Source: Alphaproteobacteria bacterium UBA3768 (GTDB taxonomy: Bacteria; Pseudomonadota; Alphaproteobacteria; CAAHEQ01; UBA3637). From it: a stretch of DNA of 47,445 nt. The position numbers and the translations under genes were made by a program. The number at the start of each line of letters is the position of its first letter. Within the stretch, counting starts at the first letter, position 1. Shown in pieces: positions 15,271 to 24,443 of the stretch. The notes beneath the pieces are model-generated. The model was given only the letters and a program-made list of their open reading frames with translations. It was not told where the DNA came from and searched no databases. The stretch spans positions 1 to 47,445 of the forward strand of contig DFFU01000018.1 in the NCBI GenBank assembly GCA_002372315.1, given 5' to 3'.

Positions 15271-17490
15271 ATGAGTGAAGAATTGATGACGCCCAAAATT
15301 CAAGAACAACAACTGGCGGACGCTTTGTCCGAACGGTATTTGGCTTATGCTCTGTCCACTATTGTGGCGCGTTCATTGCCCGATGTGCGTGATGGGTTAA
15401 AGCCTGTTCATCGTCGGCTTTTATGGGCCATGCGTCAATTGAAATTAGACCCCGATAAAGGTTTTAAAAAATGTGCCCGCGTGGTGGGTGATGTGATTGG
15501 TAAATACCATCCACATGGGGATAGTTCCGTTTATGATGCCATGGTGCGTTTAGCACAAGACTTTGCAGTACGTTATCCTTTGGTGGATGGGCAAGGCAAC
15601 TTTGGTAACATTGACGGTGATGGTGCAGCCGCGATGCGTTATACTGAGGCACGTTTAACAGCGGTGGCTTTGGCATTGATGGAAGGATTGGATGACAATT
15701 CAGTGGACTTTGAGCCCACCTATGATGGTGAAGATGAAGAACCCTGCGTTATGCCGGCAGCCTTCCCCAATCTGCTCGCCAATGGATCCAATGGTATTGC
15801 GGTGGGTATGGCAACCAATATTCCTCCGCATAATGTCGGCGAAGTTTGTGATGCCGCCCTTTATTTGTTGCGCCATCCAGATGCCAGCACTGAAAAATTG
15901 ATTGATTTTATTCAAGGGCCAGATTTTCCTACAGGTGGCGTTTTAGTAGAAGACAAAGCCAATATCGTTAAAGTTTACACTGAGGGTCGTGGTGCTTTAA
16001 AAGTGCGTGCTAAATGGGAACGCGAAGATTTGGGACATGGGCAATATCAAATTGTGATTTCTGAAATTCCCTATGGTGTAGTAAAATCTGATTTAATTAT
16101 GCGTGTGGCAAAATTATTAGCCGAAAAAAAATTACCCTTACTTGCGGATATTCGGGATGAATCTTCCGATGTCGTGCGCATTATTTTGGAACCCAAATCA
16201 CGTATGGTCATTCCTGAACAATTGATGGAACACCTGTTCAAAAATACAGATTTGCAAATCAATTTTAATTTAAACATGAACGTTCTAACCGCGAATCATA
16301 CCCCGAAGGTCATGAGTCTGACAGAAGTAGTGAAATCTTGGTTAGAGCACCGCGAAGAAGTTTTGATGCGTCGTTCACGTTTTCGTTTGGATAAAATTGC
16401 ACACCGCATGGAATTGTTGCAGGGCTTTTTGACCGCTTATTTAAATTTGGATCGTGTCATTGAAATCATCCGCAACGAAGATGAACCCAAACCTTTAATG
16501 ATGGCTGAATTTTCTCTTTCAGATGTTCAAGCAGAAGCCATTTTAAATATGAAATTGCGTTCTTTGAGACGTTTGGAAGAAATGCAACTGAGAAATGAGT
16601 TTGAGGAATTGGCTTTGGAAAAAGCGGGTTTGGAAAACTTATTGATTGATAATGAGGCTCGCAAAGAAAAACTCACTCAAGAAATTAAACAAATTCAAAA
16701 AGATTTTGGGGGTAAAACGGAACTCGGCAAACGCCGTACACAAATCGCTGGCGCTGTCCAAGAAGTCGAAATGAACATTGAAACTTTGATTGAAAAAGAG
16801 GCCATTACGGTTGTGCTTTCCAAACAAGGTTGGATTCGCGCCTTAAAAGGTAACGCAGGCACCGAAGATTTGAAATTTAAAGAAGGGGATTCATTGGCTT
16901 TCAAGGTCAATACCTATACTACGGATCACATTATGTTGTTTGCCACAAACGGGCGGTTTTATTCCATTTTGGGTAACGATATTGCCGGTGGACGTGGTTT
17001 TGGTGAACCTATTCGGTTATCCATTGATTTACCCGAAGATGCTGAAGTGGTAGAAATGTTTATCTTTAAGCCAGACCAAAAATTGTTGGTGGCTAGCCGC
17101 TTGGGTAAGGGTTTTATTGTGGAATCCAATAACATTATTGCTCAAACCCGCGCGGGTAAGATTATTTTGAATCTGGCCGATAACGATAAGGCGTATTTGT
17201 GCCGCGAAGTGGTGGGTGATTCTGTGGCTGTCATCGGGAACAATCGCAAATTATTGGTCTTTAAAAGTGAGGAAATCCCGACAATGGTTCGTGGGTCTGG
17301 TGTTATTTTGCAAAAGTATAGTGATGGAAAATTATCGGATGTACGCTTTTTCAACTGGGCCGAAGGATTACCCTATCCATCAGGCAATGGAATCCATATT
17401 GAACCAGATATGAGCATGTGGTTAGGGCGCCGTGCCAGTGTCGGCAAAGTTCCCCCTGTTGGTTTTCCAAGAAACAATAAATTTTATTAA
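15271..17490 (+). CDS. parC: DNA topoisomerase IV subunit A
   Basis: The 739-residue DNA-cleaving subunit of topoisomerase IV, which decatenates daughter chromosomes. The catalytic Tyr is Y124 in AAMRYTEARL. The quinolone-resistance region reads GKYHPHGDSSVYDAMVR, with Ser85 and the acidic D89 at the two classic resistance positions, i.e. sensitive-type residues. The C-terminal beta-pinwheel lacks the GyrA-box expected of GyrA, and the length suits ParC; gyrase A is the main alternative. It is preceded by its own leaderless-type promoter, not by parE. Confidence 0.92.
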   Translation: MSEELMTPKIQEQQLADALSERYLAYALSTIVARSLPDVRDGLKPVHRRLLWAMRQLKLDPDKGFKKCARVVGDVIGKYHPHGDSSVYDAMVRLAQDFAVRYPLVDGQGNFGNIDGDGAAAMRYTEARLTAVALALMEGLDDNSVDFEPTYDGEDEEPCVMPAAFPNLLANGSNGIAVGMATNIPPHNVGEVCDAALYLLRHPDASTEKLIDFIQGPDFPTGGVLVEDKANIVKVYTEGRGALKVRAKWEREDLGHGQYQIVISEIPYGVVKSDLIMRVAKLLAEKKLPLLADIRDESSDVVRIILEPKSRMVIPEQLMEHLFKNTDLQINFNLNMNVLTANHTPKVMSLTEVVKSWLEHREEVLMRRSRFRLDKIAHRMELLQGFLTAYLNLDRVIEIIRNEDEPKPLMMAEFSLSDVQAEAILNMKLRSLRRLEEMQLRNEFEELALEKAGLENLLIDNEARKEKLTQEIKQIQKDFGGKTELGKRRTQIAGAVQEVEMNIETLIEKEAITVVLSKQGWIRALKGNAGTEDLKFKEGDSLAFKVNTYTTDHIMLFATNGRFYSILGNDIAGGRGFGEPIRLSIDLPEDAEVVEMFIFKPDQKLLVASRLGKGFIVESNNIIAQTRAGKIILNLADNDKAYLCREVVGDSVAVIGNNRKLLVFKSEEIPTMVRGSGVILQKYSDGKLSDVRFFNWAEGLPYPSGNGIHIEPDMSMWLGRRASVGKVPPVGFPRNNKFY

Positions 17491-17493
17491 ATT

Positions 17494-18216
17494 ATGAAAG
17501 AATTTTTTCACGCGAGCCGAGATATAAAATTTTTAAAATCCTTTTTGCATGAAGGTGCTAAGGCCATTGGTAAAGGTGTTGGCGGTCAGGCATCAGGTTT
17601 CTATGTTTACAATAATAAAAAATTAGCCATAGAACATTTTAGCTTTTTAAAAAACAAGGGCTATATTTCTGATAATCAAGAAGGCATCTTAATTGGAATA
17701 AAAGTAGATGAAAAAGACTTTAAGTATCCTGATTGGCAGTTTGATTATGAAGCAAATCCTGAAATTATTGGGTTATTGGAAAATTTTGCGCCACTGGTTG
17801 TCAGTGCCTTAAAAAAAATTAAGGGTATTAAGAATGCCAAAAAGACAAAACGTTTTGGACGTTTTGAAATTGAAATGCAGCAACGGGGTAAACTTATCTC
17901 TAAGGCAATCAGTCCTGCTGATCCTGAGATAACAGACTTCACAGGCATATGGCAAAAAACATTTGATCTACTTTGTCAAAATCCTATTTTTAAAAATGAG
18001 TATAATGCATTATTGTTAAGCAGTAAGCATTCCTGCAAAAAATATACAGGGAAAAAGCCTTTATCCGTTTCTTATTTGGCCTATATGCACCCTCAAACAG
18101 GAAAATTTAAAGAAATTCCTTTGTATACAGATGAGTTACCTAAAGAAAAACAAGTTTGCCCATTTATCCAAACTTATATTGCTCAACAAGCCTTACAAAA
18201 GAAAAAGCGCAACTAA
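17494..18216 (+). CDS. Hypothetical protein downstream of parC
   Basis: A 240-residue soluble protein starting 3 nt after the parC stop, hence probably cotranscribed. No family is recognised with confidence. The N-terminus FFHASRD followed by GQASGFYVYNNKKLAIEHF loosely resembles the first strands of small ADP-ribosyltransferase-like folds (H/R-x-S, then a Gly/Phe-Tyr segment), but the full triad could not be assigned. The C-terminal half is Lys-rich. It converges with and overlaps the HD gene by 4 nt. Confidence 0.65.
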   Translation: MKEFFHASRDIKFLKSFLHEGAKAIGKGVGGQASGFYVYNNKKLAIEHFSFLKNKGYISDNQEGILIGIKVDEKDFKYPDWQFDYEANPEIIGLLENFAPLVVSALKKIKGIKNAKKTKRFGRFEIEMQQRGKLISKAISPADPEITDFTGIWQKTFDLLCQNPIFKNEYNALLLSSKHSCKKYTGKKPLSVSYLAYMHPQTGKFKEIPLYTDELPKEKQVCPFIQTYIAQQALQKKKRN

Positions 18217-18833
18217 TTTATTATTTTATGTGCCTTTATTTTTTCCATCAATTGCCTTAATTGCATATCAGGACTCTGAACGTTCTCTCGATTTTCGTTG
18301 GGACGTCCTAAAATTTCATTTTGCCAGGCAATATATTTCATGGGATCACCACTAGCCTTTTTTTTGGCATAAGGCGTATGAAAAAAGCATTCATGATAAC
18401 CACGTTCCCATGCAAGACGCGTTCTGTCAGCATCCCAAAGACAAGCTGAAACATAATCGTTTGTTTGTGTGCCCAAGGTATGATTTTCAATAGCATAGCA
18501 AACAGAAAATTGTTCTTCATCTGTCAATTTTCCGGGAAACTTTGCCATCACTTTTTTGGCCAAAGGCACAGCATTTTCCCCATGCATTTCATCATAAAAA
18601 TCATGTGTACGCGCCATATCATGACAAGCAGCCGCAAAAATGACGGGCATTGGGTTTTCTCCCAATTCTAGCGCATAATCAATAGCCCGAAATACCACTG
18701 CATCCGTATGGGTATGAAGACCATGGTAGCCTTCGTGTTTCTGGGTGGCCAATTTTTCCACTTCGGGTAAAACTTTCTTTTGATAAAAATTAAAATACTT
18801 TTTTATTTGAGATTCTTTTAAAAATTGTTTCAT
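18213..18833 (-). CDS. HD-domain phosphohydrolase
   Basis: A 206-residue protein with HD-superfamily metal ligands in order: His in HGLHTHTDAV, the HD pair in AACHDMARTHDF, His in ENHTLG and Asp in LWDADRTRLAW. HD enzymes hydrolyse phosphate esters of nucleotides or related substrates; the substrate here is not identifiable. The ATG at 18833 overlaps the last base of the lepA stop (TGATG) and has GGAG upstream within lepA, so it is the second gene of a lepA operon. Confidence 0.85.
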   Translation of the reverse strand: MKQFLKESQIKKYFNFYQKKVLPEVEKLATQKHEGYHGLHTHTDAVVFRAIDYALELGENPMPVIFAAACHDMARTHDFYDEMHGENAVPLAKKVMAKFPGKLTDEEQFSVCYAIENHTLGTQTNDYVSACLWDADRTRLAWERGYHECFFHTPYAKKKASGDPMKYIAWQNEILGRPNENRENVQSPDMQLRQLMEKIKAHKIIN

Positions 18834-20620
18834 CACTCGTCTCCGATTTTAAGGGCTTGGATAAAGGCATTTTGTGGGATTTCCACAGATCCAAACTGAC
18901 GCATACGCTTTTTACCCTCTTTTTGCTTTTCCAAAAGTTTGCGCTTACGGGTAATATCACCACCATAACACTTGGCTGTCACATCTTTACGATAAGCCGA
19001 AATATCTTCACGGGCAATGATTTTTCCACCAATACTCGCCTGAATAGGAATTTTAAATTGATGACGTGGAATCAAATCTTTTAAACGTGCACAAATCTGA
19101 CGACCTCGGCGTTCAGCTTGCGATCTGTGCACCAAAAAAGCCAACGCATCTACCTGTTCCCCATGCACCAAGATATTTACGCGCACCAAATCGGATTCAC
19201 GATACTCATCCACCTCATAATCAAAACTAGCATAACCACGAGAAATAGATTTTAGCCGATCGTAAAAGTCAAATACAATTTCGTTTAAAGGCAAACGATA
19301 AACTGCCATCGCCCGATTTCCGACATAGGTCAAATCCAACTGTTCGCCTCGCCGTTCTGTGCACAGTTGCAAAATACTGCCCAAATAATCATCAGGGGTC
19401 AAAATCGTGGCCTTCACCCAAGGTTCTTCAATTTTACGAATAGTTGTTACATCTGGCATATCGGCAGGGTTGTGCATGACTAACTCTGTGCCATTCGTTT
19501 TATAAACTTTATAGGCAACTGATGGGGCGGTGGTAATTAAATCCAAATTAAATTCGCGGTTCAATCTTTCTTGGATAATTTCCATATGGAGTAATCCCAA
19601 AAAACCACAGCGGAACCCTTGACCCAATGCCATAGATTTATCAGGCGTAAATTGGAAACTGGCATCATTGAGTTGTAGTTTTTCAATGGCTTCTTTTAAG
19701 GCTTCATAATCGCTCATATCCACGGGGAACATAGAGCAAAACACCACGCTTTGGCTGGGTTTAAAACCGGGCAGAGCTTCCGCGCAAGGCGTTTTTTCAT
19801 CTGTAATGGTATCACCGACTTTTGTTTCGCCAATGGTTTTCACACCACAAATCACAAAACCGAGTTCCCCTGTTTGGATTTCATTGGTGTCCATCATTTT
19901 GGGTGTAAAATAGCCCAATCTTTCCACTTTATAAGTCGCGCCTGTGGACATGAACTGAATCTGTTCGTTTTTCTTGAGCGTTCCATCCACCACGCGCACC
20001 AATACGACAATCCCCAAATAAGCATCATACCATGAATCCACTAACATAGCTTTCAGGGGGGCTTTGGGATCCCCTTGTGGGGCGGGCAGACGATTGACAA
20101 TCACATCCAACACTTCATCAATACCAATTCCTGTTTTGGCAGAAATAAGGGGACAATTGGTGCAATCCAAACCAATCACATCTTCTATTTGATTTTTGAC
20201 GCGGTCAGGATCAGCGGCCGGTAAATCAATTTTATTAATGACGGGTACGATTTCATGATTCGCATCCAGCGCTTTATAAACATTAGCCAAAGTTTGCGCC
20301 TCCACACCTTGCGTTGCATCCACCACCAATAAAGAACCCTCACAAGCATGCAAAGAACGGCTGACTTCATAGCCAAAATCCACATGCCCTGGCGTATCAA
20401 TTAAGTTCAAAATGTAATCTTTATATTTAAGGCGAACAGTTTGAGCTTTAATGGTAATCCCACGTTCACGTTCAATGTCCATGTTATCCAAAATTTGGGC
20501 TTTCATTTCACGGTCAGACACCGCCCCACATTTTTGAATCAAACGATCCGCCAAAGTGGATTTACCATGGTCAATATGCGCCACAATGGAAAAATTACGA
20601 ATATGCGATAACTCCGTCAT
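18833..20620 (-). CDS. lepA: Elongation factor 4 (LepA GTPase)
   Basis: The 595-residue length is typical of this ribosome-associated GTPase, which modulates initiation and elongation. GTPase motifs are G1 AHIDHGKST, G2 RERGIT, G3 DTPGHVDF and G4 NKIDLP. Then come EF-G-like domains and the LepA-specific C-terminal domain with SIGGKIIARE and GDITRKRKLLEKQKEGKKRM. There is no Shine-Dalgarno; the promoter -10 ends six bases before the ATG, so a leaderless mRNA is predicted. Confidence 0.97.
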   Translation of the reverse strand: MTELSHIRNFSIVAHIDHGKSTLADRLIQKCGAVSDREMKAQILDNMDIERERGITIKAQTVRLKYKDYILNLIDTPGHVDFGYEVSRSLHACEGSLLVVDATQGVEAQTLANVYKALDANHEIVPVINKIDLPAADPDRVKNQIEDVIGLDCTNCPLISAKTGIGIDEVLDVIVNRLPAPQGDPKAPLKAMLVDSWYDAYLGIVVLVRVVDGTLKKNEQIQFMSTGATYKVERLGYFTPKMMDTNEIQTGELGFVICGVKTIGETKVGDTITDEKTPCAEALPGFKPSQSVVFCSMFPVDMSDYEALKEAIEKLQLNDASFQFTPDKSMALGQGFRCGFLGLLHMEIIQERLNREFNLDLITTAPSVAYKVYKTNGTELVMHNPADMPDVTTIRKIEEPWVKATILTPDDYLGSILQLCTERRGEQLDLTYVGNRAMAVYRLPLNEIVFDFYDRLKSISRGYASFDYEVDEYRESDLVRVNILVHGEQVDALAFLVHRSQAERRGRQICARLKDLIPRHQFKIPIQASIGGKIIAREDISAYRKDVTAKCYGGDITRKRKLLEKQKEGKKRMRQFGSVEIPQNAFIQALKIGDE

Positions 20621-20626
20621 AGCAAT

Positions 20627-20655
20627 ATATTACAGGATTTCAGGGCATTTGTCAA
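20627..20655 (-). promoter_or_regulatory. lepA: lepA promoter, predicted leaderless
   Basis: On the minus strand consensus TTGACA (20655-20650), a 17-bp spacer and TAATAT (20632-20627), then six bases to the ATG at 20620. Confidence 0.75.
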
Positions 20656-20673
20656 ATAAGAAATCATTTAATT

Positions 20674-22689
20674 TTATTGCAAAACCTGTGCAGTAATTGT
20701 CAATTCACCAATGGATACGTATTTATTACCATTACTTGCATGATTTGAAGTTATGTATAATCGCCAATAACGATGCGCGGTTGTGGCATTCACATTAAAG
20801 GTAGTAGAAGCTAGACTTCCTTTTGGATTTGTACCACTATAAGCATCCTTCCAAGTGGAATCATTATCCAAATACTGGAGTTTAAAATCCTTTACGAGAT
20901 AAGTATCAGAAGATGAAAACGGTCTGTTTTGAATTGTAATAGAATTAATTTTTATCGGATCTTTTGTATACCAACTGAGTTGAACAGGTAGAGAATTACT
21001 ACTATGCCAACAATCTATTTCTCCATCTTGATTTGATCCATCAAACGCGCGCCACGCCAAACGCGGTGAACCAATTGTACTGGATGAATCGCACGCAAAA
21101 TTATCTCTTCCCATTGACCCATTTGATGTCAATTTCGGTTGTGTCCACGTTACCCAAGATTGTTGTTTGCATCCACCATTACCATCGGGAACTTCATTTG
21201 CCTCACAGCCACAGGCCCCCAAACCGTCTGATGTAGAACAGTTGAAACAAAACCCTACATTCGGATCATTTGTATGTTTATGTCCTTTGGGGCATTCTTT
21301 TAAACCGCAATAATACGATACACCATCATAAAAAACATAAACCTTACGATTTGGGCAAACACAATCTTCTGGCTTTTTAACCATATAATACGCATCAGGA
21401 TAAGAAGATGAATCTAGTATAGGATCAGCTGTACAGGGCATACATTCTCCTGCAAGACTTTCAAAACAACTTATCTCCTCACAACCGCCATGACCATCGG
21501 GAACCTTACCCGCGGCACAATAGCACGTAATGGAATCTGTTCCTTCCGTTACGGTAAAGGCACCCCCTGTCCACGTGGTATTGTCTTCCCCAGACCCTGA
21601 CGGACAACTGAGCCCTGTGGCTTTTTTTACACACAAAACGGCGTCGCCGAGGTTGCGAGTGAAGTTGTAAACGTTACCATCGCTGAGGCCAACGTCGAAC
21701 GCGTAGCAGGAACCATACATGTCTGTCGTCCAAGTGCTATATTGATACAGGGCATTGCCCAAATCTTGCCACAATGTATCTGTGCATCCGCTGCTAGTAC
21801 AATGTACATCCGACAAAGACACCATTGTCTTATCAAACGCTTTGCACCAACTTTGCGCACTCCACCAATCGGGACAATTACTACAATCACTCATCGTATA
21901 TTCATGACCTGCAACTGTGGCACTTTTATAACCCCCTATATAACTGACGGGTCGGCATACTCCTTTATCGTGGTCATTATCGCCACAACCCGATGGACTG
22001 AACACGCAGTATTTGCCTTTACCACATTCGTTGGTGGTCCAGCGGGTGCATTCCGTTTCATCTGCGGCTGGGGCGCAAGCACATTCCCCCTCCGCCAAAG
22101 CCCCACTTAAACAATCCGTTGCGGGGTTGATGGAACAACCTTCACCAGAGTCATTATTGGATGGTTCATCGTGGGATTGTGAATTATTTTTATCCGTTCT
22201 TCTGGGGTTATACGCATAGGGTTTAAAATTTTTCATATTCGCATACATGGGAAAAACAAAATCCGCAAAAACCTGATTTATCTGGCATGGATAAGAAACT
22301 TCATCTTTATCATTGTTATTGGGGCTAAAGGAATTATTTTTCATCAATCGTTCGCATAAATCATATTCAAACTCTGGCTCACTTGAATCCACTTTACCAA
22401 CCCGCAAAGTAAACGTTTTATTATTTGTATCAACTGTGGTCAAACGCAGGGGCATGTTGGAATACTGCATCATATACTTATACCCTACCCAATTTTTAGA
22501 AGTCAGAGCCTTATGTCGTAATTGAATCACATGCGTGTTTATCTCCTGTGCCAATGTTTTGGCACGCGCCCGTAAAGATACTTGTTTGAATACGGCATAA
22601 ACCCCCAATGTTATGATAATCATAATTGCCAAAACAGCAATCATTTCAACCATACTGCGCCCTGTTTGAGATTTTGACCGAATTTTCAT
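20674..22689 (-). CDS. Pilin-like protein with Cys-rich, lectin-like and F5/8C-like domains
   Basis: A 671-residue surface protein. The pilin-like N-terminus is QTG-RSMVEMIAVLAIMIIITLGVY (Glu at mature position 5). A pilin-like body follows to about residue 170. Next is a Cys-rich segment, then a domain around residues 250-355 (from GGYKSATVAG, with WWSAQSWCKAFDKTMVSLSD and LGDAVLCVKK) resembling a C-type-lectin-like fold. Cys-rich linkers lead to a final domain of about 160 residues (LAWRAFDG, DCWHSS, HRYWRLYITSNHAS, SIGELTI) that matches the F5/8 type C (discoidin) pattern. Both distal domains suggest glycan or matrix binding. SD AAGGGAG. It stands alone between lepA and mlaE. Confidence 0.85.
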   Translation of the reverse strand: MKIRSKSQTGRSMVEMIAVLAIMIIITLGVYAVFKQVSLRARAKTLAQEINTHVIQLRHKALTSKNWVGYKYMMQYSNMPLRLTTVDTNNKTFTLRVGKVDSSEPEFEYDLCERLMKNNSFSPNNNDKDEVSYPCQINQVFADFVFPMYANMKNFKPYAYNPRRTDKNNSQSHDEPSNNDSGEGCSINPATDCLSGALAEGECACAPAADETECTRWTTNECGKGKYCVFSPSGCGDNDHDKGVCRPVSYIGGYKSATVAGHEYTMSDCSNCPDWWSAQSWCKAFDKTMVSLSDVHCTSSGCTDTLWQDLGNALYQYSTWTTDMYGSCYAFDVGLSDGNVYNFTRNLGDAVLCVKKATGLSCPSGSGEDNTTWTGGAFTVTEGTDSITCYCAAGKVPDGHGGCEEISCFESLAGECMPCTADPILDSSSYPDAYYMVKKPEDCVCPNRKVYVFYDGVSYYCGLKECPKGHKHTNDPNVGFCFNCSTSDGLGACGCEANEVPDGNGGCKQQSWVTWTQPKLTSNGSMGRDNFACDSSSTIGSPRLAWRAFDGSNQDGEIDCWHSSNSLPVQLSWYTKDPIKINSITIQNRPFSSSDTYLVKDFKLQYLDNDSTWKDAYSGTNPKGSLASTTFNVNATTAHRYWRLYITSNHASNGNKYVSIGELTITAQVLQ

Positions 22690-22814
22690 TTAGTTTCTCC
22701 CTTCTTGTATAAAAAGAGTATCATTTTTTTACCCTCTTTGCAATAAAAAATTAAATCAAGAAGCTCAGCCCACCAAAACAAATCTTACCAACCACAGGAA
22801 CAACCTTTTTTTAC

Positions 22815-22843
22815 TTGCAATTTTATGGGGGCTGGAGTACACT
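22815..22843 (+). promoter_or_regulatory. mlaE: mlaE promoter
   Basis: TTGCAA (22815-22820), a 17-bp spacer and TACACT (22838-22843), 18 bp before the ATG, with AAGGAG between. Confidence 0.6.
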
Positions 22844-22861
22844 GAAGAAAAAGGAGTTTGC

Positions 22862-23647
22862 ATGCAACAATTTTTGAACTTTATCAACACGCTGGGACGT
22901 GTGATGACGCGTTTTTTTTACGCAACAGGCGATTTGGCGATTTTTACAACAAAAGCAGCTCTCGCTTGCGTTCAAAAGCCATTTTATTTTAAGCAACTGT
23001 ACGATCAGCTGATTGAAATTGGTTTTTATTCACTGCCTGTGGTGGCTTTAACAACATTGTTTTCTGGAATGGTTATCGCGATTCAAACCTATGAGGCTGT
23101 TTCAAAATTTTCGGCAGAAGGTGCCGTTTCCATGGTGGTACTCGTCGCTGTCACACGTGAATTGGCTCCTGTGATGGCAGCCTTAATGGTCGCCGGCAGA
23201 ATTGGTGCCGCTATGGCAGCTGAAATTGGAACGATGCAGGTCACAGAACAAATTGATGCCTTGGTTACACTCAATACAAATCCCTTTAAGTACTTGATTG
23301 CTCCGCGCATATTTGCGGGTATCTTGATGATGCCTATTTTGGTTTTGATCGGGGATGTATTAGGGGTATGTGGTGGTTATATGGTTGGCGTGTATAAAAT
23401 GGACTTTAATGCCACAACATACTTGATCAACACGTGGAACTACCTAAAAGCTATGGACATTATTTCTGGATTGACGAAGGCGGCCGTCTTTGGCTTTATT
23501 ATCGCCTTGATGGGATGCTATAATGGTTTTCGTTCCAAAGGTGGCGCCCAAGGGGTTGGTCAGGCCACGACCAATGCTGTCGTATCGGCCAGTATTTTAA
23601 TTTTAATCTTTAACTATTTACTGACAGAAGCATTCTTTAATATGTGA
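22862..23647 (+). CDS. mlaE: MlaE-family lipid ABC transporter permease
   Basis: A 261-residue inner-membrane permease of the Mla phospholipid-transport system, which keeps outer-membrane lipid asymmetry. The protein has about five membrane segments. The family core is clear: RELAPVMAALMVAGRIGAAMAAEIGTMQVTEQIDAL, followed by RIFAGILMMPILVLIGDVLG and GAQGVGQATTNAVV near the C-terminus. AAGGAG precedes the ATG. mlaF follows directly, but no mlaD, mlaC or mlaB is next to it. Confidence 0.95.
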   Translation: MQQFLNFINTLGRVMTRFFYATGDLAIFTTKAALACVQKPFYFKQLYDQLIEIGFYSLPVVALTTLFSGMVIAIQTYEAVSKFSAEGAVSMVVLVAVTRELAPVMAALMVAGRIGAAMAAEIGTMQVTEQIDALVTLNTNPFKYLIAPRIFAGILMMPILVLIGDVLGVCGGYMVGVYKMDFNATTYLINTWNYLKAMDIISGLTKAAVFGFIIALMGCYNGFRSKGGAQGVGQATTNAVVSASILILIFNYLLTEAFFNM

Positions 23648-23655
23648 GGTGGGAC

Positions 23656-24387
23656 ATGAAAAACATTCAAATAGAGCTGAAAAATGTTCACAAAGCCTTC
23701 GGGAATAAGAAAGTTTTAAACGGGGTTGATTTGGCTATTCAAAAAGGAGAATCAGTCGTTATTATCGGCGGATCAGGAACAGGAAAATCTGTTACCTTAA
23801 AATGTATTTTGGGATTGCTCAAACCGGATAAGGGGAACATAACTTTCAATGGACAACAAATAGGTATGCTTTTTCAAGGGGCAGCTTTGTTCGACAGTCT
23901 TTCCGTTTGGGAAAATGTGTCTTTTGCCGTATTGCAACAACCAGGAATGACACGCGCAAAAGCTAAAAAAATTGCGATTGAAAAATTGGCCGAAGTCGGA
24001 TTAAAACCCGAAGTGGCGGATGCTTATCCCGCTGATTTATCAGGCGGCATGAAAAAGCGTGTAGGTTTAGCGCGTGCCATTGCCACAAAACCAGATACGC
24101 TCTTTTTTGATGAACCCACCACAGGTTTGGATCCCATCATGTCCGACGTCATCAATGATTTGATTGTGAATTCTGTCAAAAAACTGGGGGCAACAGCACT
24201 GACCATTACGCATGATATGACCAGTGCGAAAAAAATTGCCGATCGAATTGCGATGTTATATGAAGGCAAAATTATTTGGGTAGGTACTGTGAAAGAATTG
24301 GAAAAAACAGATAACCCCTACGTGCGCCAATTTGTGGCCGGTTCTTCTAAAGGACCAATCCACATGGAAGTCAAGGCAGAAGGATGA
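23656..24387 (+). CDS. mlaF: MlaF-family lipid ABC transporter ATPase
   Basis: The 243-residue ATPase partner of MlaE. It has Walker A GGSGTGKS, Q-loop MLFQGAALFDSLSVWENV, ABC signature LSGGMKKRVGLARAIA, Walker B LFFDEPTTGLDP and the H-loop TITHD. The ATG at 23656 was preferred to the GTG at 23644, which overlaps the mlaE stop, because GAGGTG lies at the right distance. After this gene the operon moves to radA, so the substrate-binding MlaD must be encoded elsewhere if present. Confidence 0.95.
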   Translation: MKNIQIELKNVHKAFGNKKVLNGVDLAIQKGESVVIIGGSGTGKSVTLKCILGLLKPDKGNITFNGQQIGMLFQGAALFDSLSVWENVSFAVLQQPGMTRAKAKKIAIEKLAEVGLKPEVADAYPADLSGGMKKRVGLARAIATKPDTLFFDEPTTGLDPIMSDVINDLIVNSVKKLGATALTITHDMTSAKKIADRIAMLYEGKIIWVGTVKELEKTDNPYVRQFVAGSSKGPIHMEVKAEG

Positions 24388-24443
24388 TTAAAGATATCCT
24401 TCTATTCTTAGGTTTTATCAATTAAAAGAAAGGTTGTTTAAAA

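Noticed and set aside
23644..23655. GTG start giving mlaF four extra residues
   Set aside because: It overlaps the mlaE stop, and the GAGGTG there is better read as the ribosome site for the ATG at 23656.
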